In this document: in pieces, positions 62,410 through 64,000 of the stretch
How positions within the stretch are numbered: the first letter of the stretch is position 1
Layout of the letters: each line of letters opens with the position of its first letter
Assembly (NCBI GenBank): GCA_008360955.1
Contig: LUCM01007180.1
Span: forward strand, 62,001 to 126,000
Direction of reading: 5' to 3'
Source: Fasciolopsis buskii
Taxonomy: Eukaryota > Platyhelminthes > Trematoda > Plagiorchiida > Fasciolidae
Length of the DNA stretch: 64,000 nucleotides
Translations under genes and position numbers: made by a program
The notes under the pieces: model-generated
The model's database searches: none
Seen by the model: only the letters and a program-made list of their open reading frames with translations
What the model was told of the DNA's origin: nothing

Positions 62410-64000
62410 TCGGATGCACTGGACAGCCTTTGATTTGGAGTTATTCGAATTTCCAACATTTATTTCGGATAGAATGTGTAATACCACGTATTTAATACGA
62501 AATATTGAAACGACAACAGCCAAATCAGTTTGTGTGAGTGAAATAATTTCCAACTATAATCCTCTGCACCTGTTCCCATAAAGGTACGCAATTCTCTTCG
62601 GGCAGTTCGTCGAATGAATTCCCAGTAACAATATGGCCGTATAAAATTGAAGTCTTGGAATCACACTGTTGCAAGGCCTAGTGTTTTTCTCATCCAGAAA
62701 ATCTCCCGCTCATGGTTTGTTAGTTGTTGGCATTACCACCAACAAGGTTGCTTTTTGCACACTTGAACCTCCCGCCTGATAATTTTATATCGATAAACAC
62801 GTCATTTGCATACGGTAAATGACTACAGCAGGTTCCGTCGACCGTCTTACTGACAGGCAATTGGAAAAGGTAGTTTCTGTAATAAGGGAAGCATGATGAA
62901 GTTTGGGAATAATATAAGTGTACTCGTCCAAGGGCTGCTTAAAACTATCTCTAGTTTAATCTACACAACTTAAGACGATATCTTGATAAGATACAATAAC
63001 TATGCGTCAAAATGGGACAGAAAAATTAGCTGTCACAAAAAGTGTTCCAAATCTCAATCAACTGCACTGCCGTATTACTTCCCAACCGAGTATGGATGCA
63101 GACAGTAAACAAAACGTTCAAGTTCTCTCGTCCTACGTATAAATGCCAGGGAGATGAAAAACCGCTCATTGATGGCAATCGATTCTCAGTTTATTTATTA
63201 TTTAGACAAACACTTTTCCAAGGCGGAACGTCTGTTTTGCTAGTATGATCGTTTGCCGAGAGGTTCAGCAGCTTTCCTTTTAAGAATATTCATCTGTTTT
63301 CTACAATTTTCAAATATCTGCACCTATCCATTCGCTGTTCATGAGGGGGAAAAATGGATCGGCAAATTTAGTTCACATATCCCGAGAAAACATAACGGAA
63401 GAATGTGATTCACAAAGGACTCTGCTTATATCCACTTCACAAGCACGTTCTCTCGCTGAACAAACAACCATTAAATGTACAAATGTGAAACACTTCCTCG
63501 TGCACATCTTGTACCACTTTTCTAAATTTAAGTAAATTCATGGGGCTTCACTTTGAACCAAAGAGAAAAAAATTATCATGCTTGATCACATCCTGCTGTT
63601 CGCGAAGAACATATCTGCGAAGGGAAAACAGATAAGCGGAATTTTAGCTAAGTATAAGGCATCATTCTTCATCTTTTGTAAAACGGACAAAATGCATGAA
63701 CGGTATCCGTGGCCTGACTGAAGTTAGATTTCGCTGTCACTTTCGCTGTCACTTTTACCCGACTGTTTTCTCTTTTTCTAGACGAATGGAATTGTTGTTT
63801 AGTTCCTCATCATGTGAATGAACTTTTTGAGGAAAAGGATATCTCTTATTTTAAACACTTTGTGTAGGACCAGTTTTAGTATCCTCCTTAAGTTAAAAAT
63901 CGGTTGGCCCTGAGGATGTTTACATATTGTTGATTTTGCTGAAATGTTTGACCAGAACTACGTTTGTTTTATAACATATCTAAGAATGATCGAAGTGCTG
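62410..64000. other. Intergenic DNA, nothing recognised
   Basis: No gene or repeat recognised. A short tandem duplication of TTTCGCTGTCAC occurs near 63730-63755. Confidence 0.55.

Noticed and set aside
1..64000. Spliced-leader RNA, rRNA, CRISPR array or bacterial operon
   Set aside because: No sequence matching these was seen; repeats are not spaced arrays and there are no tandem open genes.

Overview
This is eukaryotic, mostly non-coding DNA of about 40% G+C by eye. No open frame outside the N gap exceeds 157 codons, there are no operons, and the recognisable protein traces are decayed LINE retrotransposons. The RTE-like and CR1/Jockey-like relics, tRNA-derived SINE-like heads and AT/AG microsatellites suggest an invertebrate. 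The wording of the RTE relics is closest to what I know from parasitic flatworms (trematode or cestode). That assignment is inference; no marker gene fixes the species.

Layout. 1-15 kb: near-featureless, with two tRNA-like Pol III heads, an (AT)22 microsatellite and one copy of a hairpin-GAAA element. 15.1-16.9 kb: a minus-strand CR1/Jockey-type LINE relic (endonuclease plus N-terminal RT). 17-31 kb: sparse, with tRNA-like heads and a possible RT C-terminal relic at 28.4 kb. 31.7-33.3 kb: a plus-strand LINE relic with the RT active-site motif. 34.3 kb: a tRNA-like head with an intact Cys-type anticodon arm. 35.3 kb: an exon-like block with weak M17 aminopeptidase resemblance. 36.2-38.4 kb: minus-strand RTE relic A, flanked by a second hairpin-GAAA element at 38.5 kb. 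43 kb: a G+C-rich probable repeat. 47.25-50.0 kb: minus-strand RTE relic B, the most complete. 50.3 kb: a perfect 12-bp inverted repeat. 51.9-53.1 kb: a second copy of the 15-kb LINE, interrupted by 750 N. 53.1-60.1 kb: little, apart from a perfect 12-bp hairpin at 55.9 kb. 60.16-62.09 kb: a near-identical direct duplication of about 930 bp joined by a single N and A-rich filler, very probably an assembly artefact. 62.15-62.37 kb: the best host-gene candidate, a short-intron 3' terminal exon pair with stop codon and AATAAA, whose translation resembles the C-terminus of an Argonaute PIWI domain.

No undescribed multi-gene system is supported. The items most worth checking are the Argonaute-like gene end, the false duplication, the two hairpin-GAAA elements, and the gap edges that match the 15-kb LINE exactly.
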